Origin: Piper betle
Taxonomy: Eukaryota; Streptophyta; Magnoliopsida; Piperales; Piperaceae
Assembly: GCA_033002965.1 (NCBI GenBank)
Contig: JAURVB010013997.1
Coordinates: forward strand, 62,001 to 126,000
Direction of reading: 5' to 3'
Length of the DNA: 64,000 nt
Below, piece after piece: positions 12,885-25,642 of the stretch (position 1 is its first letter; each line of letters opens with the position of its first letter). Made by a program: the position numbers and the translations under genes. Below the pieces are notes generated by a model that saw only the letters and a program-made list of their open reading frames with translations, made no database searches and was not told the origin of the DNA.

Positions 12885-14835
12885 TGTTACAGCCTTGATT
12901 CGTGGACGTCCCGGGAACCAGGGTTTGGGTGTTGTTCCTGGATTCCCTACGTCCATGAATGGGATAGCAGTGGTTATCCGAGTGGTGGAAACAACACACC
13001 GAGGCTAACCCGTGATTATGTTGCAGTCCAAACCGAGTTGCACGACGCTGCTGGAGGACCGAGCATGCCGGTGGAGCAAGGCGTCGGGAACAGCAGCAAG
13101 TGCCGGCATTTGGGTCGGTACATGGTGTGCCGAGCAATGCCGGGTCCGGGTTCGAAGAAACCTCAAAAGCAGCAAGGTCGGATCGAGGTGCGCTAGCGAG
13201 TGCTGTGATCGAGCACTGGCGCTAGGCGCTGCGTGGTGATCGGTATTTGGACCGATCACGCTACCGGGAGCAGCAGCAGGCGCGCGCGAGCGAGCGCGCC
13301 GAGCGTCGCGCAAGTGTGCGCACAGGCGGACGCGCGCGGGCGAGCGCGCGCGACGCGCGCACAGGCGAGCGCGCGCGAGCGAGCGCGGCATCGGGCGCGC
13401 ACAGGCGAGCGCGCGCGGGCGAGCGCGCGCGGACGAGCGCGGGCGAGCACGCGCGGACGAGCGCGTGCGAGCGCGCAGCGGTGCACGGGCGCGGGCGCGC
13501 GAGCGCTGCATGGTGCATGGGCGCGGGCATGAGCGGCATGCGGGTACCGCTGTTTGGTGCGGTACTGGGTCCTGATCGGTAGCGATGTGCAGATTTGGGC
13601 GACGCAGCGGTGGGCCATTGCCGGCATGTGGGCCGGTAGTTGCTGCGAGGTTGAACCAAGGCCTAGGGTCGAGCCGTGGTGATCGAGACGGGATCCTAGC
13701 GGTGCAGCCGACGGTTAGGAGGAAGCTTCCTGGACGTGCTGGAGTATCTTGGTGAAGATATGCAGTTATCCAGATTGGGCGTTTAGGAAGTTAGCTGCAA
13801 CTAACTGCTGAAGATAAACTTGAAGGCCGTTGGATGAACCTGGACGGGAGATGGGCTAGGTTGCTGAACACGGTGGATCTTGCAGATCTCTGGAGTTGAA
13901 GATGCTGGCAGATTCGGAGTTATCTTGGAGCAGCAGTTCGTGGGTATATAAGGGTTAGGCCAGACGTGGAGAAGGGAACTTCTCTTCGACGGACTGAAGA
14001 GGGGGCCGATTGGGTACTTGTTCTCGTGGTGAGACCTGCTGATCGGTGTGCAACGTGAGCAACCTGGAGAGGGAAGAAGCGAGGGAGTTGCTGCAGCCGG
14101 CGCTGGGAGTAGTGCTGGAATTCCAGACGCTTGCTTGAATCCAAGGTGCACGTTGTGAGGTTGCTGGGGTTGGCAACTGGGAGGGTTACTCGGGCCAGGT
14201 AATCCTTGTGTGACTTCCTTTGTATTTTGGGTACATTGGGGGCGAGGCTGTGGGGGCTGTCCACAAGCCGAGCGAGTGCTTGAGAGAGGAGTCGAGTACT
14301 TGTAATTCCTTGTATTGACAGATTAATATAAGGTTGGGGTTTCCCCGTATATCTGTGTTGTGTTCGTTGTCTGACGTTTTAGGCAGGGAACCTTAGTACC
14401 GGGTCGTGGTCGAGGTTTACAAGGCGACAGTGGTTGCTGAGACGAACAGGGACAGAGGCACGATCTCTACCAGGCGTGTTGCTGGTGGGGCGATCGGGCA
14501 GTGCTGCGGTGGTGGTGCTGTTTGACTCCTGGAACAGCCTATCGGCAAGGCGTGCCGATAGCCAGGAGTGCTGTCGAAGTGCTGGTGCGTGGCCAGACAC
14601 GGGTGATCGATCAAGGGCGCTGTTCGAGGGCAACACCGAGCGGGTGGATCTGCTGGACGTGCAGGGGTCAACCTCGGTGGTGCGTATTGCGGCCGAACAC
14701 GAGTGTAGTGTTTGTGGCCTTGGCTCCCGCTATTGCGTGTTGAGTAACAGGCTGAGTGTTCCCAGGGAGGGGAATACGCCGCACAGGCAGGAACTCGTAG
14801 GCGAAAAATTAGGCCTTGCGAACGGGCCTGTGACA
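12885..14835 (+). mobile_element. Solo LTR, 1.95 kb, TSD CATGA
   Basis: The sequence starts TGTTACAGCC and ends GGCCTGTGACA, with CATGA on both sides (12880-12884 and 14836-14840). No internal retrotransposon region is present, so this is a solo LTR left by recombination between two LTRs. A TATA-like TATATAAG at 13945-13952 may be its promoter. A second copy in reverse orientation lies at 25643-27614. The stretch 13260-13520 is an extreme GCGC-rich low-complexity run, and the overlapping frames there on both strands are not genes. The superfamily (Copia or Gypsy) cannot be told without internal sequence. Confidence 0.9.
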
Positions 14836-14840
14836 CATGA

Positions 14841-15685
14841 CATGGTAGCTAATAGTTAAGTTCTTAGGGGCACGTACGTAAATAGTTATTTAATTATTGG
14901 AGATTTTTTTTATGACCCGGTCCAAGAGGCCCTTTTAAGGCACCCAAAATTAATTCAGCTAGCTACAACTTAAATTCCCAAACTTAAGCTAACTAAAACT
15001 TAGCCAACGGTGTTCGGAGACATGTCCCTCGTGCATGTTTCATTCCTCTTTTCTTTTATGTTTAAATAAGTTAGTTACCAATCATGTAAAATCTAGCCCA
15101 TTGGCCCCGTATTTATATGATTGGTTCAACTTCTGGCTCGACTCAGTTAACATACGACCGGTCCGGTCCAATTGGTCTAATGCTACATTGGTCCTTGTTT
15201 GTAGTTGTTGGCTAGGCATTGAGCGTGCAAGCTGTTGAATTGTTCTAGTCGGCCCCAATTGCCAAATTGGTGCATGTACAGTTTTGGTTGCTTAGTGTAG
15301 ATTAGGGCCCTATTGCATGTGGTTACATTTAGAATCATGTCACATGCATTCTCAGAGTTGCAGCATTGGGTGCACATGTAGAATGCCTAGTGCGTGCTCA
15401 ACATTTTGATGCTCATTAGTGAGTATCGCATTGCTGCTTATGTTACGAGTGCTAGTTTTACTCCATACTAGTGCCGCAACACTACCTGTGCAGACCGCTG
15501 CCGTGTTCGGGGAGGGCTAGGAACATGCTAGCGGCAGCCCAAATTGGCAGCGACTCTAGGATGGAAACTCCAAAATAGTGGGGGAAATTCTTAAAAAATA
15601 ATTGGGTGAAAGTTAGGGCTGACATGGACAACTTTGCTTTTGCCACGTGACACGATTTAAACACCCAAAAAATCATGGGCCTAGT
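14841..15685. other. Intergenic, no gene recognised
   Basis: Mixed-composition DNA between two LTR regions. No coding region, RNA gene or clear repeat ends were recognised. Confidence 0.4.
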
Positions 15686-16205
15686 TGGAAATTCTCAGCT
15701 TTGGATTAGGGTTTTACTTGCTTATAGTTTCACTCGGTTTGGGTTAGTGTCGAGTCGGTTCGAGTAATCTCGAGCCATATTAATTTTCAGATCATGAGTA
15801 TGGGGCTCAGATGGCCGTATGAGTATGTTATGGTGGCTGAGTATACTTGATATATAGATGAAAACTTCAGTTATATTACAGCAGAATGTGAGTTATTAGT
15901 GTTTACACAAGGTATATAAATTTTTGTGTGTTAGCCAGGGTTTAAGGGTTAGATCTAGGCCATTGCAGTATTTAATATCCGTTTAAAATTTTTTAGATAT
16001 CTTATTTACATGCATCTTAGGGATTTTAGACTATCTAATTACCCTTGTGGGTCCAACTTGATTTGAGTTGTAGATTTTCACTTAGTTGAGTTGGAGGCCT
16101 ATTTAGTATTTTTGCCTTGATTTTCATCTATAGAGTCACTTTTAAAACTCGAGTTAGTTTTGACTTTAGATAGTCTCGATCAAAACTTTCCGTCTATATA
16201 TATAT

Positions 16206-16250
<45 letters not shown>

Positions 16251-17660
16251 CATATACCTATAGGTGGGCCCCACTAAGTCCATGAGTTGTCAAATGTTTA
16301 AATCGTCTCACATGGCAAGATCAGAGCCGTCCACATTAGCCTTAGTTTCACCGATATTATTTTATAGATTTTTGACACAAATTTAGATGATTTCCACCCC
16401 TAGCGCCGCCACCACTAGCTAGTCTTCAGCTGGTCCCTGGTTGTTGGACCGACACCACCATGACCGTCTCGCAGCCAGTTATCATCCCATACTAATCACC
16501 ACCACCGGCACTGCCGCCAACGGCTTTTGACTGTCGGTATTCCATCATCGCCACCGCCGTTTGAGCCATTTCCTGGCACCAGCAAGCCACTTTCGGCCAA
16601 TCCCTGATAACTTCCCTCGCTGAGATCTTCATGTTGAGAACACCCATGATCACCACCATGGTCGCACTTGTCGCTAGCGATGTTGCGGCTACATGCGTTG
16701 ATTCCCCTGCTTCTGGCTATTTTTCGGCAAGCTGACGATCAGACTTTGCCGATCACCACCACCACCAAGTTCCTCGTCACCCGACCCTGTTCACCTAACC
16801 GCTAGTCCGTGCCCATGTCCATCAATTCAAACCAGCCCGGCCGACCTAGCCCACCAGTTTATTTAAACCAGACCAAGCTAACTTGGTCTGACTTGGTTTG
16901 GTTCAATTCAGTTAACCTGGTTTAGCTCATTTCAACCCATTTTCGACCATTTTTTGTCTGTTTTCAGTAATTCGAGACATCCTACATTAGTTTAAATGCA
17001 TATTCATACTATTTAGTATATTTTGACATTATGAGTATTTTTCTTTATTTATTTATCATTTATTTGTTTATGTATCTATTTATTTATTCATTATTGTTTG
17101 CTTATTTTTATTTATATGTTTATCATATATGATGAATGTTTACATGATTAATTATTATTATTAATGATATATTTACTTATTTATTAGTCTTATTTATTTT
17201 TACTAAATTGTATATATTTATATATTTATTTAATTATTATGTATTTATTTATTTAATTATTTATATGTTTACTAACACCGACTCCCACATATAATGAATA
17301 GGTGTATATGCCAGTCATAGCAGGCCCTGGATTAGTAAGATGGCTACTCCATTTTCAGGGGATCCTAACAACTCTGGGTTTTGAGTTTCCTCACACCTAA
17401 AGAAATATGGAGGTTTACGGTTACTATTTAGTACAACGCATGACCAGACATATGGTTTAAAAGGGTATTGAATACGACTTCTTAGGAGTACTCGGCATAA
17501 GTACTAAAAGCCAGGAGTTATACAAAGGAAGTAGAGAGCTTTAGTATAATGGATTTTCCAAGCATGGGAATGTATGAAAATGCCGAGGTATAAGACAAGT
17601 CTGAATGGAATGTTGTTCATGCCGAAGCTTACAACTCCTAATTAGTGCCCTTATGAGTGA
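15686..17660 (+). mobile_element. Truncated Del/Tekay-like LTR (copy A1)
   Basis: The first 600 bp match the LTR start at 59874-60497, and 16780-17260 matches the complement of 49690-50430, so this is a dispersed LTR family. The part near 17275-17640 matches the 3' half of the other copies, with the GGATCCTAACAACT motif. Compared with those, the section carrying the hairpins and the TATAAATCCC motif is missing, and the right end is lost. A (TA)n run lies at 16195-16249, and 16400-16850 is the GC-rich part. Confidence 0.7.
16195..16249. repeat. TA microsatellite in copy A1
   Basis: Nearly perfect (TA)n of 55 bp. The same place in copy B (60407-60436) also holds a TA run, so the microsatellite belongs to the LTR family and varies in length. 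Confidence 0.9.
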
Positions 17661-17699
17661 TTATATGATTATTACATCATGTATTAGCCACGTGATCCA

Positions 17700-20258
17700 G
17701 TCTTAGCCCAGTTGAGTCCTCCCTCGGCCAAACTGCAGCCATGCCGATGGCAACTGCGACCTTTGCCGCCGTCACCATTGTCGCCGCTTTTGGCACCGAC
17801 ATTAGGTATAGAATTTTATCCGATTGATTTGATTTTAGTTCATGATTGTGGATAGTATAACATGATTAAATTATGATAATTGATATGTATTGCATCGAAT
17901 TAAAGAAGATATGAAGTTATGTATTAATTTTTATGAATGGTCTAATTGGATTGATACTTGGTTGGGATGACTAAAAATGAGTTGTTTGCATGGAAATGCT
18001 ATAAGAGAAAACATTCAAAAATTTATACAGGCAATTGGAGATTGAATTGTGCTAAGGTGTTGTTCATCATAATTGATTACAAATGCTATGATTAAAGTAT
18101 AATTAAAAACCCTAAATTTCCTTTATTAGGGTAACATGTGAATTAGTGATTAATATGAATATTGAGTTGAACACAACATGTTACATATAGCATTGGAGTA
18201 TGGATATAATCATGGATCATGTTATTATGAATTAGAATGATGAAATGATGAATGAATGATCTAGATTGATGTTACCGAGTCAATTAATAGATTGTAATTG
18301 GAACAGATGATAATAGTGAATTAAGTTTAGACATTTCAATGTGATTTGAATAGTTTATCATAACTGACTCGATAGGGATTGAATGCCCTAGTTAAGGATT
18401 TTTGTCATGATGTGTTATGGAATTAGACATGAGCATAAATCAAGAATTGAACATGAATTGAGAATTCAGGAATCAGTTAGTAGTTATCGAGCATGAATTG
18501 AGAATTCATGAAGCACTTAGTAGTTATCGCGGAATTATAAGATTATATGGCAACAAAAGTTCTTTCATAATTTCACTTCTCTTGTGATGTGTCTTTTATT
18601 CGACTGTTTGTGATTACATATATTTAGTTGTATTCTTTCTTTGACTGACTGTGATTTTATATAGTTCTTTATCGAATTCATGCATCACATGATTATAATG
18701 TGCGTTAGTATTTAGTTTTGATGCGCAAGTATAAAATAGGAGCTCGCCGCCTAGGTGCATAAACACACTCAGAGCTTCTGCTAAGTCTGTTTAAGACTCA
18801 CCCCTGATTTATTGTTCTATTTTATCGTGATTTATTTTTACAGATTGTAGGACGGGTTAAGTGGTGTTTTATTAGATCCCACTTAGTTTGGGTCATTTAG
18901 TCAAATAGTTTTCCAGATTAATAACCCTCGAGGATGAGATCCCTTGAGTATGATTTTGAAAATAAGATCCACCACAAGTTGCCTTCAAGCCTATTATATA
19001 AATCCCTTCCCAGACCTATATATATAATTTTATCGAGTTTTTAGTGAGACAAGAGATGGTAAAACTGACCCGCACATACTACGTACTATGAGCGGGTGCA
19101 CGTGCCAATTAAAGCAGGCTCTGGATTAATGAGAGCGTTGTTCCATTCTCGAGGGATCCTAATAACTTCACGTTTGAGTTCCTCACACCCAGAGGACGTG
19201 GAGGTTTACGAGTACTATTAAGTACAGTGCATGTCCGAACTTGTGGTTCAAGACTAACCTTGAGAGTACTCGGCCTTTGTACTTAAGGCTAGGAGAATTA
19301 TCGAGGAAAGTAGAGGGCTTAGGACATACTTGTTGTCCCGAGGGACCAAAAAATAAAATAAGAAAATGCCGAGAGAGGCATCAGCAGAGCAGTTAGTTCG
19401 GGATACTACTGGGTTTGTAACTTGGTGGCTCCTCAGTAGGGGCCCTTTAGAGAGTTCTGGTGAAGTATACAAGTGTTTTTCTTTATATGAGAGTTACCTC
19501 TCATAGACAGCTTGATATTAGTTATATTTTGGACCAATAACACATGTTACTGATGTATTTTTATAATATATGTAGGTGATGATTATGAGTAAGATGTGTC
19601 AACCTGGACGAAGGAGCAGTAATGTCTCGTGCACACTCATGTCAAACGATACAGTGGTTAATATTTTTATTATGATCTCGTTATATTTAAAATGATGTGA
19701 TGAAATGCAATACATGATGATGTGTTGTGATATGATATTTGCTTTAGTAGGAAATGTCTAATGATGACATATGAATATATAGGTCTAAGTAATTATATTT
19801 AAACATTGAAGATGTGGGTCAAGACATATAATTTGATGTGAAATGTGAATATAATACATAGGTGGGTCAGTGACCCAAGCTTAGAATGATTATACAGCAT
19901 ATTAGAATGTTGTGTGAATGAAAATATTTGATATATATATATATAAACACACACACACACATATGTTGATTTGACCGAGTAGCCCCTAATTGTACTTTTA
20001 GAAGAAACTCTATCTATTTTAATTCAGGAATTTTTATTGATTTTATCAAAATTATTTTAGTTTGTGAGTTAGTTGATATGTCATTCATATAGTAGTATGT
20101 TATAGTTATGTGCATTCATTAATACATAACGATTATTATCTTCATCTTAAGACGTCGAGAGTAAATCTGCACGAGTTGGGTTTGGGTTAGATGACCTAAT
20201 TGAGATCATTAACATTCAGATTCGATTCCTAAGTGTAAACTGGATTTAAGGTGTTACA
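17700..20258 (+). mobile_element. 5'-truncated Del/Tekay-like LTR (copy A2)
   Basis: The copy begins inside the GC-rich section of the family (ATTAGGTATAGAATTTTATC at 17802) and runs through the conserved hairpins (18859-18940), TATAAATCCC near 18998 and the GGATCCTAATAACT motif near 19154 to the LTR end GGTGTTACA at 20258. It lies in the same direction directly after copy A1. Because the start is missing, no target duplication can be assigned. Confidence 0.7.
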
Positions 20259-20263
20259 CAATC

Positions 20264-20825
20264 GGCCAAGAATAGTGGACGCTGGTGCCGTGGAGAGGAG
20301 GGAAAGTAAGCTGGCCAGTCAAGAGCGGTGATGATCAGGAGATGTGGGAAAATGTCACTTTTAAACAAAATAACACAAATGCACCACTAATGTGTTTGTA
20401 AGTGGTAAATGGTAAAACTTTCCTGACGGCACCATGCATATAATCGTCGAGCATTTTTCTAACTTCAAAATTTTTTGACATTGTCTTTTAGTTTATTTTT
20501 AAATCGAGATTAGCTTGGCTTGAAGTTGGCTTGAGTTGACTCTAGGCTCTTATTTTCCGGTTTTTTTAGTCAAACATATAACTCGGCTTAAGTTGGGTTG
20601 GAACTAATAAGTTTGATTGCCTTTTTGTAACATCATATTAACAAAACACTTCAGAGAAAAACATTCGAAAAATTCAATTAATAAGCATTTACAAAAATAA
20701 TATATTTAATTTATAATTCAAGACATGACTTAAAATTTTGAACTTTTTTATAGTGAAATCATGCTAGCTATTGGTTGAATAGATTGTAATTAAACAGTGA
20801 TTTATTGTAGAAACCTTAATTTACC
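20264..20825. other. Intergenic, no gene recognised
   Basis: AT-rich spacer between two LTR copies, with nothing recognised. Confidence 0.4.
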
Positions 20826-20830
20826 CTAAT

Positions 20831-23455
20831 TGTAAAACTCGTGACTCGAGTCAGGGTTTTACGTTACTGAACCAGTTGGTTCAACCGTTGGTTCGAGTCG
20901 AGTCAGTTTCATGAACCGCGTGCTAAGTCGAGGCCAGCCGCGAGTTATGAGCGATGAGAGTCAAGTGTACATGAATATATGATGATAACATCGAGAAGAT
21001 GGTGAGAAATGAGTTATCAGAATATATGAAGGTATGCAGTATTTTTTTCTTTTTATATGTTTGATCGTAGAAATAGTTTTAGGCCGAATAACGCGTTAGG
21101 ACGCGTTGGATTATATTCGGGTGGGTTATTAAATATAGAGCATGCCATTTGGATGTTGTTTTGTTTGTTTTATTTTATGGAATTTTTTCATATTTTTCAA
21201 GATTTTTTTAGAATTTATTACGAATTAGTTATTATTTTGACTCGAGTAGGAATCGAGTCAATACTTATTTACGAAACTGCCACTAGAGCATTTTTTCTCC
21301 CTTCCGACACTTCTTCACCCAAACCCTTGCCGCCACCGCCGCCGAGCAATCGCCGTGCCGCCACGATCCACCCCGGCCACCGTCTCGCCGCCACGACGCC
21401 GAAATCGCCCCACAAGCCGCGACGCGCTCCCTCATTGATTCACCGCCGTCTGGGCCGCTCCGCCGTCGCTGTGACCCCGACAACCACCCTCTCACCGTCG
21501 CCAACGTTTCCCCCATCATCCCGACCGCCGTCGAGGCCGGCCGCAGCCCCGATCGGAGCACGCCGCCGCAGCCACCCATTTTCGACGCCGCCTTCGACGG
21601 CCACACCACCCCGGCTACCTTGTTTGACACCACCATTGGACCAAGCTTGTCGAGCTGGTGCCGATAGACCCCCTAATTGCCCCATCCCGAATCATCGCCG
21701 GAAAACCGCTGGAAAACCGTAGGAATCCGCCGGAAAACCGCCGGAACTGCCAGAAAATTGGATTATTGAGAAATTCGCCAAATCATCCGCCGAGCGCACC
21801 CGGTCCAATCTGATCAGACTTCGGACGCCGCTAGGTGCCGAATTCGAGTTTCGAGCCACGAAACGGAAACCCTAGCCATCGCCGATTTTCGATGACGCGA
21901 GGTATAATTTATTTTAATTTAATTATTTAAAAATATTGATTATTAGAATTGCATGGCAGGATTTGTGTGTGTGTATAATAATATATATAAATGTAGATTT
22001 GATTAAGGATAAAATATGAAATTTGTTTGATTGAGTGGTGTTAAAAATGGAGGCTAAGAAACTAATTAGGGTAACTAGGTAATGATCATGATCTAATGCA
22101 AACTAGCCTAAGTAGACTTGCTAGAATTGATATAGGTTGATGTGTGTTGATTGATGCGTGATTGTGTTGATTGTGTGTGCATACTATAGGATGTGTGATT
22201 CATCATGCGGGCGTTAGTTTTTAGCTTGATTGTGTAGGTACGGTGTAGGAGCTTGCCGCCTAGGCGCGTGGACCCGTTTGGAGCTTCTACTAGGTCCGTT
22301 TAGGACTCATTCTCTGTTTTAAGCTATTTTATTGTGTATTTGATTTATCATGTGCAGGACGAGTTAAGTGCCATTTTATCGGATCCCACTTAACTTGGGC
22401 CATTTAGCCAACAATTTTTCGGATTAATAACCCTCAAGGATGAGATCCCTTGAGTTTGTTTTCGAACTCCAGATCCAGCTCACGTTACCTTCGGGCCTAT
22501 TGTATAAATCCCAACCCAGACCTATATATATGTATAGTTTTCGCGTTTTCAGTGAGAGATTGAATGAGGGAAATCTGACTACCGTGCTACGCAAGCGGGC
22601 ACGTGTGTGTCGATAGTGGGCTCTGGAATGGTGTGTGGGCTGTTTCATTCCCGAGGGATCCTGACAACTCCACCTTTGAGTTCTTCAAACCCGGAGAAGT
22701 GTGGAGGTTCACGGGTACTGCATTGCAGCGCATGCCTGGAGAGTGCTCAGCCTTCGTACTCAAGGCCAGGAGTAATATGGAAGGTGCAGAGGGCGGAAAG
22801 GAATGAGATTTGATGCGAGAAGCGATAGAGAAATGGCCAAGGTATGAGAATGAGAAAGAAAGGGGGACGCTGTCGACCCGAGGGCGACGGCTCCCGTATG
22901 TGCCCTGATGAGAGTTCTTGAGGAAGTATATGGTTTTCATTCAATAGGAGAGTTTGCTTTCCTGTGCCAGATTGATATTAGTTATTTTCTGGGCTGGTAA
23001 CACTCGTTACTGACGGTTTTTCTATATATATGTAGGTGAGGAATATGAGCGATGAAAGCTGTCGGGATTACGGAGGAGCAGCACAGAACCGCACACATGA
23101 ACCTGCCGCGTGTAACGTATAATGATGTTGTGTTAATGCTATGTGAATGATAATTTTGATGTGTTTAATTGGATGAATTTAGGGGAGATTCTGTCCGTTT
23201 TTTTGTAAAAATTAATGAATTTTTATTTAAATTTTGCCTTTGGCATGGTTTTGGTTTGCTTGCACATCATGACATGCATGTAAGACTACGTTAGAACCCA
23301 CACATCCCATCCATGCACTTCACATTTGCATCTCTATCTTGAGACGCCGAGGGTGATCCGGGTTGGCTTAACCAAACCCAGTAGGTTAGCGAACGGTTCG
23401 GTCGCCGGTGACATTTCCAGGTCGGTTCACGGGTGAGCCGAAACAGGGTGTTACA
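20831..23455 (+). mobile_element. Complete Del/Tekay-like solo LTR, 2.6 kb, TSD CTAAT
   Basis: Starts TGTAAAACTCGTGACTCGAG and ends CAGGGTGTTACA, so the ends form the TGTAA...TTACA inverted pair. CTAAT is present at 20826-20830 and 23456-23460. No internal region is present. Family landmarks are a GC-rich section (21290-21720), paired hairpins (22361-22396 and 22433-22454), a TATA-like TATAAATCCC near 22503 and GGATCCTGACAACTCC near 22658. The length agrees with the very long LTRs known from Del elements of lily. The 221-codon frame at 21057-21722 lies in the GC-rich section and is not considered a gene. Confidence 0.92.
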
Positions 23456-23460
23456 CTAAT

Positions 23461-24805
23461 TTTTGTAATCAAAATAAAATTTATGTCAATTTTTTTCTAA
23501 ATTTGATAGCGATATGTAAGAAATATATCAATAATTTTAAGAAACTATTTGTATATTGTGTTCAAAGGAAGTAATATGGAAAATATCACATACATTTAGT
23601 TATTTTAAAAAATAGTACAACACATTGTAAGCAGTAACTTTATGTTAAATTCTAATACATCTTTAGTTTTGTAATACCAAATTTCATAACATATATCATT
23701 TTCTTATTTGATAAGGATGTTATATTTTATGCAGCCCGACAGGTTGTAAAGCTTGAATTCCCATGCATTATTTTATAAGAAATTATAAAAAAGCTCTCTT
23801 TTCAAATTTAACAATTTACCGACAATTGTTTTCCACAACAATAATTACCAATTGATTTGTGACCTTAAAAAAAAACATTGATGTGTGACATGCTTGAGAT
23901 TTCTGTACGAACAAAACATGACTGACTACCCATGACGATTTTGATGTTTGGCTTGAGATCCACCACCTGACATGACTCATCATCTTTTCCCCAGATCTCA
24001 CCCGCACTTGAAAACCCATGAGCAGCACCTTATCTCCTCCCTCTGGATACTAGACTTGGATTGAAGATTGTAGTCTAGTGCAAATAATGCTCTTTGCTCT
24101 TGTTTTGATGTGAATATTTTTGTATGTTGATAAGGATTGTTGCACACTGCAGCTAGCTGGAAGACAAACCTGTCTGCAAATAATACAAAGATAATGCTCA
24201 AGAATATTAGTAGCGAAGCAAGCACTTTAATTTGATTTTGTGTAGTATGCTCAATTGAAATTGATGAAGAAGAAATAGAATGTGTGGCTATTGCAAACAG
24301 GCTGAGCCATTATGGTGTAGCTGATCAGCACCCACCCACCACCACCTTCTACAGGTGAATTGGAGGTAGAAGAGGTAATGCCCATTGTGAAAGAAAGACA
24401 TAATTACTTTGGGGGAAAAAAAGGAAAAAAGTATAACAACGTATCCCAAGTATAAACTAATGAATCAAAATTACTTATTTAAAATAGTTAACTTAAATTG
24501 AAGATTATAAATGCATTTTTAATATACAAAATCTTATCCTAATATATATTAAATGAAAAACTAATTTTAGAGGATCTCAAAAAAAATGATGAGGTATGTC
24601 CTTAACAAATAATTTTAAGATAAGTGGTTAAGGATGTCTAGATTGGATGGAAGAGAAGGGATTCGAATTTGAAGAATATGGTTAATGGGTTGTTCGATTC
24701 AAATTAGTGGTATGTGTGAGCAGGTGTGACGGGCCCTCAGGCCTGACATAAAAAAGAAAACACAAACAAACTATGATTTTGATGTTGAATGGTACGCGTT
24801 TTTTT
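23461..24805. other. AT-rich intergenic DNA, no gene recognised
   Basis: No coding region or RNA gene was recognised. Short minus-strand frames at 23816-24225 show no family features. Confidence 0.45.
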
Positions 24806-25642
24806 AAAAAATTTTTTTTGCCACGCCTTATTTTTTCCGCCTATAGGGCGTCAATTTTTTATTGGTCTATCCACCCGGATTCTACTAATCATCTTCACAA
24901 AGAGAAAAAGTTAACTCAATTTGTCAGGAGATAATATAAAGTCACTTATACTAAAGGAACTTGCTTAGTAAAACAATAGAAAACCAACTGAAAAAATGCA
25001 TTTAAAATGACCTACTTTACCAAAATGTGAGGAAGGTTTTTTTTTACTGTGTTGGGGAGAAATTTGAGTTTCGGGGAGAAGGTAGGTTTATTAGTCTACA
25101 CTAAGAACGACCAACCTTCTTCACCTCTCGCTTCCACCTTCACTTGATCTCAAAATCATCTCTTCACTATCATTTTATTTAAAAAGCCCACCTACTTGCC
25201 GGAAAATGGGCAACTGCCTAGACTTAGTGCTTTATAAATACGAATTTAGGTAAGGTGACGGTAGACCGTGGATTTTTGAAGTAAAATAATAGTAACAATA
25301 TAGATTTTTAAAGTAAGGTGAAGGTGTGAGAGGAAGATGAAGAAAATGAGTTTATTATTGTAATAATAAGTGGGTTAATAAGATGAATTTATATAAGGTG
25401 AAAGTAGGGAGGTAAGTTTTTGAAGTGAAATATATGATCGTGAGGAGATAAGTTTTTAAGACGAGACGAAGGTCAGGTAGATGCGGAAGAATGTGTGTTT
25501 ACTATTGTAAATTTTTAAATACGAACTTAGATGATGTGATGTATTTGGAAAAATAGCTTTTAGCCACGGTTAAATTTTAGTTGTGGCAAATTAGCCACCA
25601 TTGTGCCACTTTAAATCATCGTAAATATAACCACAGGATAAC

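Noticed and set aside
13005..13659. Overlapping frames of 75-168 codons on both strands
   Set aside because: They are translations of a GCGC-rich low-complexity block within a solo LTR; the arginine/alanine alternation follows from the base repeat.
14379..14859. Frames of 80-141 codons on both strands
   Set aside because: They lie in the last part of a solo LTR; no domain and no splice pattern.
21057..21722. 221-codon plus-strand frame, Pro/Ala/Arg-rich at its end
   Set aside because: It lies inside a solo LTR with a perfect target duplication and comes from the GC-rich section, where stops are rare in all frames.
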